64,000 nucleotides of DNA from positions 868,001 through 932,000 of the forward strand of contig NZ_CP032757.1 in NCBI RefSeq assembly GCF_003641185.1, given 5' to 3'. Of the stretch, positions 26,286 through 35,562 are shown piece by piece. Made by a program: the position numbers and the translations under genes. Under the pieces are notes generated by a model. It searched no databases, was not told the DNA's origin, and saw nothing but the letters and a program-made list of their open reading frames with translations. The first letter of the stretch is position 1. Every line of letters starts with the position of its first letter. Source of the DNA: Lactiplantibacillus pentosus (GTDB taxonomy: Bacteria; Bacillota; Bacilli; Lactobacillales; Lactobacillaceae).

Positions 26286-27290
26286 AAACTTGCGCGTTGT
26301 GCTAGTTATTCTTTAGCCTTAAAGATGGTTAAATCATGACAATTTGGCGTACCGTTCGTCAGCCGATGCGCGCCTTAGTCCGACCTCCGGGGCTGGCTGA
26401 CAACGCTGGAACAGGGCGGACATCGATTTGAACTCACGCAGAACCCCACTGCGCAATTTCAAATACGAGTCTTCTTCTAGCCCGGGAAGACCACCCGGAC
26501 AAGAAGAACTTCGCCCTTGAGCATTGTCAGCCAGCCCCTCCAGTCGGGAACCCACTCGAATGGCAGATGAACGGCCACCTATCTGGGTACAATTGACCAC
26601 TGAATATTAAGTGACTGGTCCTTCAGGCTGAGGCTGATTCGGTACGAATGGTGACTGATGGCAATTAATTACTGAGAAGATTATCTGAATATTATTTGCC
26701 CATCGCAAGATTACAAATTTCAATGTTAACTAGTGTTGAAATTTGTAGATAAAATGACCTTCGTTTAGAATTCGAGACTTTGCTATCTCAGTTGACTAGA
26801 GGAAATTCTGATAATTTCAGTGAAACTGTGTGTCCGAATTATTAAATTATGGTTTAGAAAGCTGAGCAATCGTTAGCAACCATTCGGATCGTTGAATGTC
26901 AAAATGACTGTCTACTAAGAACCAACGACCATGCCATCAAAAGTTGGATTCGCACATGTCTGCCTTTCGAATACCATCCCGGCTGGAAGGTGTTTCTGAC
27001 AATGCTAAGTGGTGAAATTTCACTTGGCAAGCGTTTTGTGCTTGGTTAGTGAAAGACCAGTATTTAAGACGTGGGTCGTCGGCTTAAATCTGTGTCCACC
27101 ACGTTCCAGCGTTGTCAGAAATGCCTGTAAGCCGGTGTAGGACGTCTCCACAACAGCAAGTTTACGCTAAGTCGCACTTTTTCCAGCGGGTCTCAGCTGG
27201 CAGCACTTGAACTTAGAAATTGTCATGATTTAACCATGATTCATGACAATTCTGGCTGACAAATTACCTAGCACAACGCGTAAAACTTGT
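26286..27290 (-). repeat. Palindromic modular repeat, copy R3 (inverted, with outer arms)
   Basis: The most complete outer boundaries. AAACTTGCGCGTTGTGCTAG (26286-26305) pairs with CTAGCACAACGCGTAAAACTT (27269-27289), and GGTTAAATCATGACAATT (26327-26344) with AATTGTCATGATTTAACC (27218-27235). Inside, in inverse orientation to R1: module A 26389-26538, spacer, module B about 26945-27130 and the TIR-like end TTCCAGCGGGTCTCAGCTGG (27181-27200). Short version of module B, as in R1. No credible gene from 26000 to 27668. Confidence 0.85.
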
Positions 27291-27515
27291 CTAAAACTTG
27301 ATGGTCGTCAAGTTAACGGCTGCAAATGGCGACTATACTACAGTCATGCAATCAGGAATTAGCGGTGGCAATTTAAACGGATTGTTACTGAAATAAATGT
27401 AAGCGAAATCATTGGCACTAGCATGAATCATAGATAGATTTCAACGGATGAATCAAAAAAATTCAAAAAAATGGGCGAATTTATCTAAAATTCAAAAAAA
27501 CGCCTGAACCCTTGA

Positions 27516-27616
27516 TGTGAACGCTTGTAAACCGATAGAAGGTTTAACAAAATTCACAATGATAGATAAAATCTATTGATAAAAGCGTTTACATTTGTGG
27601 AATTCGTGATTACAAT
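27516..27616 (+). promoter_or_regulatory. pox promoter with two cre-like sites
   Basis: TTTACA (27588-27593)-17-TACAAT (27611-27616). TAAAAGCGTTTACA at 27580-27593 (13 of 14 cre positions) covers the -35 box; TGTGAACGCTTGTA at 27516-27529 is a second 13/14 match about 65 nt upstream. Carbon catabolite repression is expected. Confidence 0.65.
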
Positions 27617-27668
27617 AAAGTCGTTAAGTTGATAATTAATTTATATATACATGAGGAGGACATTACTA

Positions 27669-29408
27669 ATGGCTAAAATTAGTGGTTCAGATGCCGTATT
27701 ACAAGTAATTCAGAAGTGGGGCGTTAAACATATTTATGGTTTGCCCGGTGGTTCATTCGATTCAACGATGAATGCCATCTATAATCAACGTGAAACGTTG
27801 AAGTACATTCAAGTACGTCACGAAGAAGCTGGTGCGATCGCCGCTTCCGCTGATTATAAACTGACGGGTAAAATCGGTGTCTGCTTTGGATCCGCTGGCC
27901 CTGGTGCTGTCCACTTACTGAATGGGTTGTACGATGCTAAGGAAGATGGCATTCCAATGTTAGCCATCGTCGCACAAGTCCCAACTAAGCGGATGAACAT
28001 GGACTTCTTCCAAGCAATGAACGAAGAACCAATCTTTGACGACGTTGCGGTTTGGAACCGGACGGCAATGACGGCCGAAAGTTTACCAATGTTGACTGAT
28101 GAAGCGATTCGTCAAGCATACGCCCACAACGGTGTCGCTGTTTTAACGATTCCTAAGGACTTAGGTTGGGCTGAAATCGAAGACAACTTCGAAACCAATG
28201 CTAACTTGCACACGGTCAACTACCCAGCACCAACGGCTGAATCAGTGGCTGATGCAGTTAAGTTGATCAAGGACGCCAAGTCACCAATGATTTACTTTGG
28301 GATTGGTGCCAAGGACGCGGCCGAAGAATTGAAGGCCGCTTCTGAAAAATTCAAGATGCCACTCGTTTCCTCCGTTTTGGCTAAGGGCATTATTGAAGAT
28401 GACTATCCAGCATACTTAGGTTCAACTGGTCGGGTCGCACCAAAGCCAGGGGCCGAAATTGGTTTCAGTACCGACTTGATTCTCTGGGTTGGGAACAACG
28501 TACCATTCAGTATCTTCCTGTTTAACAAGAAAGCTAAAGTTATTCAAATCGATATCGATAGCGAAAAGTTTGGTAAGCGTCACCACACCGATGTTGCCAT
28601 CGAAGCGGACGCTAAGAAGTCATTAGCTGCCATCAACGCCGCTGGTGAAGCCCGTGAAGCCTCCGCATTCTACAACGCAGCGGTTGCCGACAAGCAAAAC
28701 TGGGATAACTGGTTGGACGGTTTGAAGGACAGCACCGAATCACCAGTCCGGGCAGAACCAATCTTTGATGTTTTAAATGAAGAAGCCAGTGACAAAGCCG
28801 TTTGGGCCGTTGATGTTGGTAACGTCAACATTAACTTCGAACGTTTGATTCGGATGCATGGTGACCAAAAGTGGGCGACTTCTGGGATCTACGCAACCAT
28901 GGGCTTTGGGGTACCAGCTGCCTTAGCTGCCAAAGTTAACTATCCGGACCGTGATGTCTACAGTTTGAGTGGTGACGGTGCTTTCGCGATGTTATCAGAA
29001 GAAATCTTGGCTCAAGTCAAGTACAACTTACACGTCATCAACGTGGTCTTCAGTAACGAAACGTTAGGCTTTATCGAAGCTGAACAAACTGACGACAGCC
29101 ATCAACCACTATCTGGTGTTGATTTGCCAGATACTGACTGGGCAAAAGTCGGTGAAGGCTATGGTGCCGTGGGTTACACGGTTCGGACTAAGGCTGAATT
29201 CAAGCAAGCCCTTGAAGATGCCAAGAAGACCGACAAGCCAGTCGTAATTGACGTTAAGTTAACACACGCAATGCCATTTACGACGGAACACATGTACTTG
29301 GACGATTCATGGCAAGATAAGGATAAGATTGCTGAATTCGTCAAGAAGTACGATGCTCAAGACTTGAAGCCATTCAGCTATTTCTTGAAACAAGCACAAA
29401 CGAACTAA
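27669..29408 (+). CDS. pox: Pyruvate oxidase
   Basis: 579 residues from the ATG at 27669 (GAGGAGGA ahead; an ATG at 27651 sits inside the ribosome site). Oxidises pyruvate with phosphate and O2 to acetyl-phosphate, CO2 and H2O2, using TPP and FAD. N-terminal PYR domain with catalytic Glu in VRHEEAGAIAAS and FGSAGPGAVHLLNGLYDAK; central FAD domain; C-terminal PP domain with the TPP motif SGDGAFAMLSEEILAQVKYNLHVINVVFSN. Same length class as the second pox at 30764. cre sites on its promoter fit aerobic, sugar-limited expression. Confidence 0.93.
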   Translation: MAKISGSDAVLQVIQKWGVKHIYGLPGGSFDSTMNAIYNQRETLKYIQVRHEEAGAIAASADYKLTGKIGVCFGSAGPGAVHLLNGLYDAKEDGIPMLAIVAQVPTKRMNMDFFQAMNEEPIFDDVAVWNRTAMTAESLPMLTDEAIRQAYAHNGVAVLTIPKDLGWAEIEDNFETNANLHTVNYPAPTAESVADAVKLIKDAKSPMIYFGIGAKDAAEELKAASEKFKMPLVSSVLAKGIIEDDYPAYLGSTGRVAPKPGAEIGFSTDLILWVGNNVPFSIFLFNKKAKVIQIDIDSEKFGKRHHTDVAIEADAKKSLAAINAAGEAREASAFYNAAVADKQNWDNWLDGLKDSTESPVRAEPIFDVLNEEASDKAVWAVDVGNVNINFERLIRMHGDQKWATSGIYATMGFGVPAALAAKVNYPDRDVYSLSGDGAFAMLSEEILAQVKYNLHVINVVFSNETLGFIEAEQTDDSHQPLSGVDLPDTDWAKVGEGYGAVGYTVRTKAEFKQALEDAKKTDKPVVIDVKLTHAMPFTTEHMYLDDSWQDKDKIAEFVKKYDAQDLKPFSYFLKQAQTN

Positions 29409-29428
29409 TTCGGTTATTGAACAAACAA

Positions 29429-29456
29429 AGGAGCACGCGACTTTCGCGGCTCTTTT
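29429..29456 (+). terminator. Weak terminator after pox
   Basis: GAGCACGCGA / TCGCGGCTC with one bulge, then TTTT. Readthrough into the FAD synthetase gene 75 nt on is possible. Confidence 0.6.
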
Positions 29457-29531
29457 GGTACATAGCATCAAACGGGTCACCGTTGAACGGATGAGACCGC
29501 ACTGAAGCCATCCTTGAGGAGGAATACACGC

Positions 29532-30380
29532 ATGCAGGTAATCAAGCTCAATCAGCAACAAGTACAACACTTGACCGCGCAACCGCCACTAGTTTTAGCG
29601 TTAGGATTTTTTGACGGCGTGCATCAGGGGCATCAGCGTGTGATTCAAACGGCGCGCAAAATTGCGCTTCAGCGGCACTTGCCCCTAGCTGTCATGACCT
29701 TCAACCGGCACGCTTCACAGTTGTTTCAGCCGCAGTCACCATTTCGTTATCTGAATACGCTCGACCAAAAAATCAAGCACATGGCGGCGCTAAGAGTCGA
29801 CCGGCTATACGTGACTGATTTCAATCGCCAGTTTGCTGGATTAGCACCGGCAGATTTTGTCGACCAGTATTTGGTTGGGCTGAATGCTCAAGTGGTCGTT
29901 GCAGGCTTCGATTACACGTTTGGTCAGGGTGGTGTGAATGGCATGACGGACCTGGCTCGACTGGGTGCGGGGTCTTTTGAAACGGTCACGGTCGACCGCT
30001 TAGCTAATCAGCAACTAAAGGTCAGTTCCACTCGGATTCGGGGCTTAATTGCGCGGGGACAACTCGAACAAGCCAATCAATTATTAGGCTATGACTACGA
30101 GACGACCGCGACGTTGAACCCGCAGACGCGTGAATTGATATTTAAAAACGTCAAGCAACAGTTGCCAGGTGGCGGGGATTACCGCTGTTGGTTGGTCGGT
30201 GACCACTACCGGCAACAGGTCGTCATTCGTGTCTCAACGACCGCTCCAAACGGTCAGATCATTTCGCCGTATCAATTACCAGCGGTCATGACCGACTTGA
30301 CGGTGAGCTTACAGTGGCGCCAACAAGTCGCTGCTATGACGACACCAGCTCTGGCTGCTTGTCAGCAGTCGCTCCTCTAA
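29532..30380 (+). CDS. FAD synthetase-like protein (adenylyltransferase domain only)
   Basis: 282 residues from the ATG at 29532 behind GAGGAGG. The N-terminal FMN adenylyltransferase domain of RibC/RibF is intact: LALGFFDGVHQGHQRVIQTA (HxGH nucleotide-binding), VMTFNRHASQLF, VVAGFDYTFGQGG and VSSTRIRGLI. The C-terminal third shows no PTAN or GVY motifs of riboflavin kinase, so it probably only turns FMN into FAD. Located between two FAD-dependent pyruvate oxidase genes, it likely serves their cofactor demand. Confidence 0.85.
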   Translation: MQVIKLNQQQVQHLTAQPPLVLALGFFDGVHQGHQRVIQTARKIALQRHLPLAVMTFNRHASQLFQPQSPFRYLNTLDQKIKHMAALRVDRLYVTDFNRQFAGLAPADFVDQYLVGLNAQVVVAGFDYTFGQGGVNGMTDLARLGAGSFETVTVDRLANQQLKVSSTRIRGLIARGQLEQANQLLGYDYETTATLNPQTRELIFKNVKQQLPGGGDYRCWLVGDHYRQQVVIRVSTTAPNGQIISPYQLPAVMTDLTVSLQWRQQVAAMTTPALAACQQSLL

Positions 30381-30763
30381 ACGTGTCTTTCTAGACCGAC
30401 GCGGGGTCGGCTGTTATGATAGAGAGACTTTACTGAACAGCGTTTGAATGGTCCTCCTGATGACGAAACGGCCGCGGCAGAGACTGACGATGAACCGATT
30501 CAAATTAGTGGCTGCGGGGGCGCACTCGTAAGTCTGGCGTGCGTTTATAGGCGTTGTAATCACTTTATTGAACAATAACTCATTCTAGATAGAAACTGGT
30601 CGTGCACACACAACTGCCAACCAGTTTTTTTAGCTTTAAAAATTCACTTACAAAAAGTAAGCATATTAATTGCGTTTCCACTTGGAAGCGATTTATAATA
30701 CGTTTGTTAAGAAAATTAAACCAATGAAATCAGTTGGCTTAAATGGTGAAGGGATGGGATAAA
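30381..30763 (+). other. Intergenic region before the second pox
   Basis: Holds an intrinsic terminator (AAACTGGT / ACCAGTTTTTTT, 30593-30631) about 210 nt after the FAD synthetase gene, then the second pox promoter. A 44-codon frame at 30444-30578 lacks a start context. Nothing else seen. Confidence 0.5.
30670..30699 (+). promoter_or_regulatory. Putative promoter of the second pox, with a weak cre-like site
   Basis: TTGCGT (30670-30675)-18-TATAAT (30694-30699). TGGAAGCGATTTAT inside the spacer resembles cre with two mismatches. Confidence 0.45.
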
Positions 30764-32524
30764 ATGACAAAGATGATTGCAGGACAGGCGCTAGTAAAGG
30801 TGCTAGAAGCATGGGACGTTGACCATATCTACGGGATTCCCGGCGGCTCGATCAACCATACGGTGGAAGGCCTGTACCTTGAAAAAGCACACATTGATTA
30901 TATTCAAGTGCGGCATGAAGAGGTTGGCGCATTAGCTGCGTCTGCGGATGCGAAGTTTACTGGCAAAATCGGGGTCTCGTTTGGCTCAGCTGGTCCTGGT
31001 GCCACGCATCTATTCAACGGTCTGTATGACGCCAAGATGGATCACGTGCCCGTCCTGGCATTAGTTGGTCAGGTCCCACAGGCGACCATGAATACGAACT
31101 ATTTCCAAGAAATGGACGAAACGCCGATGTTTAGTGACGTGGCAGTATATAATCGGACGGTCACGACGGCTGCTCAGTTACCATACGTCATCAACCAGGC
31201 GATTCGTGAAGCCTATCGTCAAAAGGGCCCAGCTGTGGTTATTATTCCTGAAAATCTCTCAGCAGAAGAAATCGATTATGAACCCGTTTCAACGCCGAAC
31301 ACGGTCTCTGATACATTTGAACAACGGGTTGATCCGCAAGCCATTACCGCAACGATGAAGCTCTTGAAAGCGGCCAAACACCCGCTAGTTTACGCCGGTC
31401 GTGGACTGTTAGGCGCGAAAACGGAACTGGTTAAGTTTAGCGAACAGTTCAATCTGCCGGTGATGAATACGGTCCCAGCAACGGGGGTTATCCCGACGAA
31501 TCATCCGAATGCGATTGGGACGTTCGGACGGCTCGGCTCCAAATCCGGCTTTGAAGCGTTACAACACGCTGACCTGATTTTATTCCTCGGTTCAGAATTT
31601 CCATTTGCGAGCTTCTGGCCTAAGGGTATCAAGATTATTCAGGTCAATAATAATTCGTTTGATATTGGTAAGATGGTCCCAATCGACTACGCGGTCATCA
31701 GTGACGCGAAGGCTTATCTGCAAGCGATGATCGACACTGGCGAGACCTTACCCGAAACGGCGTGGTTAACGACTAACCGGCAAAACAAGCGCAACTGGGA
31801 TGACTGGCTCAAACAACGGGCTGCGGATGAATCCGATGGCCTGGCCCCTGAAGCAGTCATGCAAAAGGTCGCCACGATGGTCGGACCGCGGGATACGTAC
31901 GGTGTTGATACCGGGAACGTCTCGGAATGGGCAGTTCGGGGCTTGCCAATGGACCACGAGCAGCGGTTTGCGTTATCCGGTCTATTTGCCACGATGGGCT
32001 TTGGCCTACCAGCAGGGATGGCTGGTGCATTGAGTGTGCCTGATAGTCAAGCTTGGAGTTTCTCCGGTGACGGTGGTTTTGCAATGGTCGCACCAGATAT
32101 TATTACGGAAGCTCGTTACGGTTTGCCGGTCATCAACGTCATCTTCAGTAATCAACGGTTCGGCTTTATCTATCGGGAACAAGTCGACACGAAGCAGCAT
32201 TTGTATGGCGTTGATTTGACCGATGCGGATTGGGCCAAGGTCGCGGACGGCTTAGGTGGTATCGGCTTCACCGTTCAAAATAATCAGGAAGTCGAGGACG
32301 TCTTTGACCAGATCAAACAACTGCAGGCTAAGGGCAATCGCAAACCAATCGTGGTCAATGCCGTTATCAAGAACGACGACCCAATTGGCACGGCTTATAT
32401 GCCACTGGACCCACAGTTATACGGTCAAGAAGCGGTCGACGAATACGCCAAGGCCAACCACATTGATATTGAGCAACAACCGTCATTAGGCGCGTTACTA
32501 CGGGCGCAGGGCGATAACCTGTAA
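30764..32524 (+). CDS. pox: Pyruvate oxidase (second copy)
   Basis: 586 residues from the ATG at 30764, preceded by GGGATGGGAT. Same domain order as the first copy: VRHEEVGALAASADAKFTG with catalytic Glu, SFGSAGPGATHLFNGLYDAK, the FAD domain, and SGDGGFAMVAPDIITEARYGLPVINVIFSN for TPP-Mg. The two proteins are clearly paralogous but diverged throughout, so not a recent duplication. It could also be an alpha-ketoacid decarboxylating relative; pyruvate oxidase is favoured by overall likeness and context. Confidence 0.88.
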   Translation: MTKMIAGQALVKVLEAWDVDHIYGIPGGSINHTVEGLYLEKAHIDYIQVRHEEVGALAASADAKFTGKIGVSFGSAGPGATHLFNGLYDAKMDHVPVLALVGQVPQATMNTNYFQEMDETPMFSDVAVYNRTVTTAAQLPYVINQAIREAYRQKGPAVVIIPENLSAEEIDYEPVSTPNTVSDTFEQRVDPQAITATMKLLKAAKHPLVYAGRGLLGAKTELVKFSEQFNLPVMNTVPATGVIPTNHPNAIGTFGRLGSKSGFEALQHADLILFLGSEFPFASFWPKGIKIIQVNNNSFDIGKMVPIDYAVISDAKAYLQAMIDTGETLPETAWLTTNRQNKRNWDDWLKQRAADESDGLAPEAVMQKVATMVGPRDTYGVDTGNVSEWAVRGLPMDHEQRFALSGLFATMGFGLPAGMAGALSVPDSQAWSFSGDGGFAMVAPDIITEARYGLPVINVIFSNQRFGFIYREQVDTKQHLYGVDLTDADWAKVADGLGGIGFTVQNNQEVEDVFDQIKQLQAKGNRKPIVVNAVIKNDDPIGTAYMPLDPQLYGQEAVDEYAKANHIDIEQQPSLGALLRAQGDNL

Positions 32525-32548
32525 ACGTGAGGACAAGCCGAGGATGGC

Positions 32549-32585
32549 AAAAGCCACGAGCATTTAAAAATGTTCGTGGCTTTTT
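32549..32585. terminator. Terminator between pox and the iminopeptidase gene
   Basis: AAAGCCACGAGCATTT / AATGTTCGTGGCTTTTT between convergent genes. Confidence 0.88.
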
Positions 32586-32604
32586 ATCGTGGTGATAAAA
32601 TTAA

Positions 32605-33525
32605 TTATTTCTGATTAAAACTACCATCTTCAACGTCGCGGATGAACTGCTTCAAATGGTCAAAGTAGACTGGCGCGTTGTCGATCATGTGGTGGTGACC
32701 ACCATTTGGCGTGGTGACGAGCCGTGAATTTGGAATGTCACGGGCCATCCGCCGTGCTGAAGCAAGTGGCATCGTTTCGTGTTCACCAAAGGTCAATAGC
32801 GTTGGCACCTTGATGTTGTGAATCTGGTCGCGAATATCCCATTCCTTTAATTTACCGGTGATGACGAATTCATTGTCACCTTGAAAGGCGTTGTAGACCG
32901 GGGTCGCGGTCGTATTGATCAAGTGCCGAATGGAAGCGGGTTGCTTACGATCAACGTAGCCGGCGTTCAAAACGTCGACGTATTTCTGGTATTGTGGATC
33001 GTCCCAGTTGCCTTCCGCTTCTTTTTGCTTCATGTAGGCGACAGCATCAGCAGGTAGGGCTTCTTCACGACACTTGTTGACGTTGACGACGTATTCTTCG
33101 ATGTTGTCGACCATGCTTGAAATAATCGCACCCTTTAAGTGTTGGCCATATTTCAACGCGTACATCATCGTGAGTGCGCCACCCCATGATTGCCCAATCA
33201 AGTAGAAATTGTCGAGACCTAATTTTTGCCGGACTTCTTCAACTTCATCCAAGAAATAGTCGTAGGTGAGGTATTTCTTAGCGATTTCTGGATCGGAGTA
33301 GTCGGGTTGGTCGGAGTACCATGAGCCCAGTTGGTCGTACATCGAGACTTGAACGCCCAAGTCTGAGAGCTCTTCACCGAAGTTTTCCCAGTATTCGTGA
33401 TTGCCACCAGGGCCACCGTGGAGGCAGAGTAATTGAATATCGCCTTGTCCCTGCGTGTTCGTCCATAAATGGTAGCCATTATCTAACGTGATGATTGTTG
33501 TTCCTTGCTTCAAATGATCACCCAA
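32605..33525 (-). CDS. Proline iminopeptidase-like alpha/beta hydrolase
   Basis: 306 residues. Alpha/beta hydrolase with oxyanion motif LHGGPGGNHEYW, nucleophile elbow IGQSWGGALTMMYALKYG, acid in FGEHETMP and a C-terminal HHHM His region; this set is typical of prolyl iminopeptidases (family S33), which cleave N-terminal proline from peptides in the cytosol. The TTG at 33525 has AGGAAA only three bases away; a second TTG at 33510, following GGGTGA, is a plausible alternative start (301 residues). Monocistronic. Confidence 0.85.
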   Translation of the reverse strand: MGDHLKQGTTIITLDNGYHLWTNTQGQGDIQLLCLHGGPGGNHEYWENFGEELSDLGVQVSMYDQLGSWYSDQPDYSDPEIAKKYLTYDYFLDEVEEVRQKLGLDNFYLIGQSWGGALTMMYALKYGQHLKGAIISSMVDNIEEYVVNVNKCREEALPADAVAYMKQKEAEGNWDDPQYQKYVDVLNAGYVDRKQPASIRHLINTTATPVYNAFQGDNEFVITGKLKEWDIRDQIHNIKVPTLLTFGEHETMPLASARRMARDIPNSRLVTTPNGGHHHMIDNAPVYFDHLKQFIRDVEDGSFNQK

Positions 33526-34009
33526 TTTCCTATATATTAATTGTTATCTTACCACTGTTAAGTCAGTAGGGTCAAAAACGGTTGACGGTTGGATTTAAGC
33601 CGACAGTAGAAAGTGGGAGCGGCTGCAGTGTTGGTAATGAAGTGCAATTGTGCGTTGGTGTTAATTCGGGAGTCTCGCTGAGTCGGCGATGTTGACCAGT
33701 GATCATTTCTGATAACTTGCTGTTGGGTAAACGGGGACGCTAGTAGGGGTAAATATTACTTAGAGTTATAACCAGCATAATGCAGGTTATATAATAGAAG
33801 AAAACGGATTCAATTTTGAACTCAAGTGCTCGAAAGAAAGCGTTTAGGTCGAATTGATGACGTGGCCCTCAAGTCGACATCAGTGCTGAATCGTTCGCAA
33901 GTAGACGAACCGGAATCGGTGGGCTAGTGCAAGTTGCGGATTAAATTTTTTATACCCGCGACAATCCGTAACTGCACGGCAATCGCCACAAAAATTGTGT
34001 ACAATTGAT
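33526..34009. other. Intergenic region between divergent iminopeptidase and birA genes
   Basis: No gene, repeat copy or terminator recognised; regulatory signals appear only from 34010 on. Confidence 0.4.
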
Positions 34010-34080
34010 TTGACAAGCGGTTACATTTTCAGCGATAATAAGGAAACTGATGATTGTAGGAAAATGTAATATTACATTTT
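34010..34080 (+). promoter_or_regulatory. birA promoter with a perfect palindrome of unknown regulator
   Basis: TTGACA (34010-34015)-18-GATAAT (34034-34039). The 20-bp perfect palindrome AAAATGTAATATTACATTTT lies at 34061-34080, about 20 nt downstream, and its right arm TTACATTTT also occurs at 34021-34029 between the two promoter boxes. This looks like an operator plus auxiliary half-site; the binding protein is not recognised. Confidence 0.55.
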
Positions 34081-34096
34081 TAGGAACCAATTGCAG

Positions 34097-34130
34097 TTGG
34101 TTAACCGATATGAAATAATGGGTTAACTAA
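34097..34130 (+). promoter_or_regulatory. BirA-type biotin operator
   Basis: TTGGTTAACC (34097-34106), 14-nt spacer, GGTTAACTAA (34121-34130): inverted GTTAAC arms at the spacing known for the BirA repressor operator. It sits between the promoter and the birA start, suggesting autoregulation. Confidence 0.7.
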
Positions 34131-34136
34131 TTAGAA

Positions 34137-35141
34137 ATGAGTGCGATCAACATGTCAAATCAAGAGACCATTTTACGCTTGTTGATTCAAGCCGCCCCGG
34201 ACTATTGCTCCGGTGAATGGCTCGCGCAGCAACTCGCCATCAGTCGACCTGCAGTCTGGAAATGTATTCAGCGACTGCAGCTCAGTGGACATCAGATTGA
34301 AAGCCGGCATTACCGTGGTTATCGGTATCTAATGTCTAATCAGTTGAGTGCGCCCGTCATCGAACAGGGCCTGCGCGACCTGCCACCATTTAAGTTGATC
34401 GTTCGTTCGACGGTTGATTCGACCAATCGAGACGTCAAACGGTTGATTAGTCAAGGCGTCGTGACTGTTCCGACCGTCGTCATTGCGGATACGCAGACGG
34501 CGGGGTACGGACGGTCTGGACGGTCATTTTATTCACCGGGTCAGACCGGCATTTATCTGAGTATCGGTTTGCCAATCAACGACCAAGCGTCCTTTGATGC
34601 GGGGCTGTTGACGACGAGCACCGCTGTCGTGGTCGCACAGACCTTGCAACAATTGTTCAAGGTACCGGTTGCGTTGAAGTGGGTCAATGATGTGCTGGTC
34701 AATCAACACAAAGTTGTCGGTATTTTGTCGGAGGGCACGACTGATCTAGAAACCGGGCAAATGGCTGCAGTAGTCATCGGTATCGGTATCAATCTAACCA
34801 CTGCGGCTTTTCCGGATGAGCTAGTGACGAAGGCGGGGGCGGTGACCACGGGCACTACGGATGTCACTCGTAATCAGGTCATTCAAGTGTTACTACATCG
34901 TTTCTTTACCAGTTATCCGACGTATCAGCGTGGTGATTTCATGGCTGAATACCGCCGACTGTCGATGGTGATTGGTCGATCGGTGGCGTTAGCCAGTGGG
35001 CAACAAACGTACCAGGGCCGTGTGCTCGACATCGATGACCGCGGGGCGCTAGTGGTGCAATTAACTAGCGGTCAGGTCCGCCACTTTACTTCCGGCGAGA
35101 TTACCAAGGTCAACCTGCAGACTGGTGGTTATCGCGGTTAG
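34137..35141 (+). CDS. birA: Biotin-[acetyl-CoA-carboxylase] ligase / biotin repressor
   Basis: 334 residues in the longest form; an ATG at 34152 could be the true start, as neither has a strong site. N-terminal winged helix (ILRLLIQAAPDYCSGEWLAQQLAISRPAVWKCIQRLQLSGHQIESRHYRGYRYL), then the ligase domain with ADTQTAGYGRSGRSF (biotinyl-AMP loop, usually GRGRxGR), GIYLSIGLP, LKWVNDVLVN and GIGINL, and a C-terminal SH3-like cap. Attaches biotin to carrier proteins and represses biotin genes. Upstream BirA-type operator. Confidence 0.93.
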   Translation: MSAINMSNQETILRLLIQAAPDYCSGEWLAQQLAISRPAVWKCIQRLQLSGHQIESRHYRGYRYLMSNQLSAPVIEQGLRDLPPFKLIVRSTVDSTNRDVKRLISQGVVTVPTVVIADTQTAGYGRSGRSFYSPGQTGIYLSIGLPINDQASFDAGLLTTSTAVVVAQTLQQLFKVPVALKWVNDVLVNQHKVVGILSEGTTDLETGQMAAVVIGIGINLTTAAFPDELVTKAGAVTTGTTDVTRNQVIQVLLHRFFTSYPTYQRGDFMAEYRRLSMVIGRSVALASGQQTYQGRVLDIDDRGALVVQLTSGQVRHFTSGEITKVNLQTGGYRG

Positions 35142-35562
35142 CGGGTTTGTAAAACTAATTAATAAATTGATCAAACGAATGCGGAGAATATTTAAAAATA
35201 TTTTTGTATTCAATGTTTTACGGCTTCATACTGTTGTATAGTAGTAGTTAGTGACTGATTATGACAAGACGGTTAACTACCGTTAAATTCAGTACTCAGT
35301 CAGACGTACCAACCTTAAATTGTTGATAGTATGGGAATGACAAAGGATGAAGTAAAGGACTGACGTCAATTTTAGTTATAGTGTAATTAAGTTGGGGATT
35401 ATATACATTTAACCAGCATAATAAATAAAGTGGTTAATAAAAATAATTAATGAATTTTAATTAATGCTGGTCATTGCGGGCGTTTACATATTATAGTAAA
35501 GGTACCGGGACGCTAGTTGGGTAAGTTAATCATTGAGAAACAATTCAAGGGGTAATCGAAAT
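35142..35562 (+). other. Long leader / intergenic region upstream of oatA
   Basis: A+T-rich, about 420 nt, no gene. Contains ACCAGCAT ... ATGCTGGT arms (about 35413-35475) that could form an extended hairpin in the oatA leader. The terminator of birA was not found. No clear promoter chosen. Confidence 0.35.

Noticed and set aside
26334..26600. 88-codon minus-strand frame inside R3, and similar short frames in R2.
   Set aside because: Falls in the palindromic module A, not conserved between copies, no ribosome site.
30444..30578. 44-codon frame with protein-like acidic composition after the FAD synthetase gene.
   Set aside because: Only a TTG without a ribosome site could start it; might be a remnant, but no evidence for expression.
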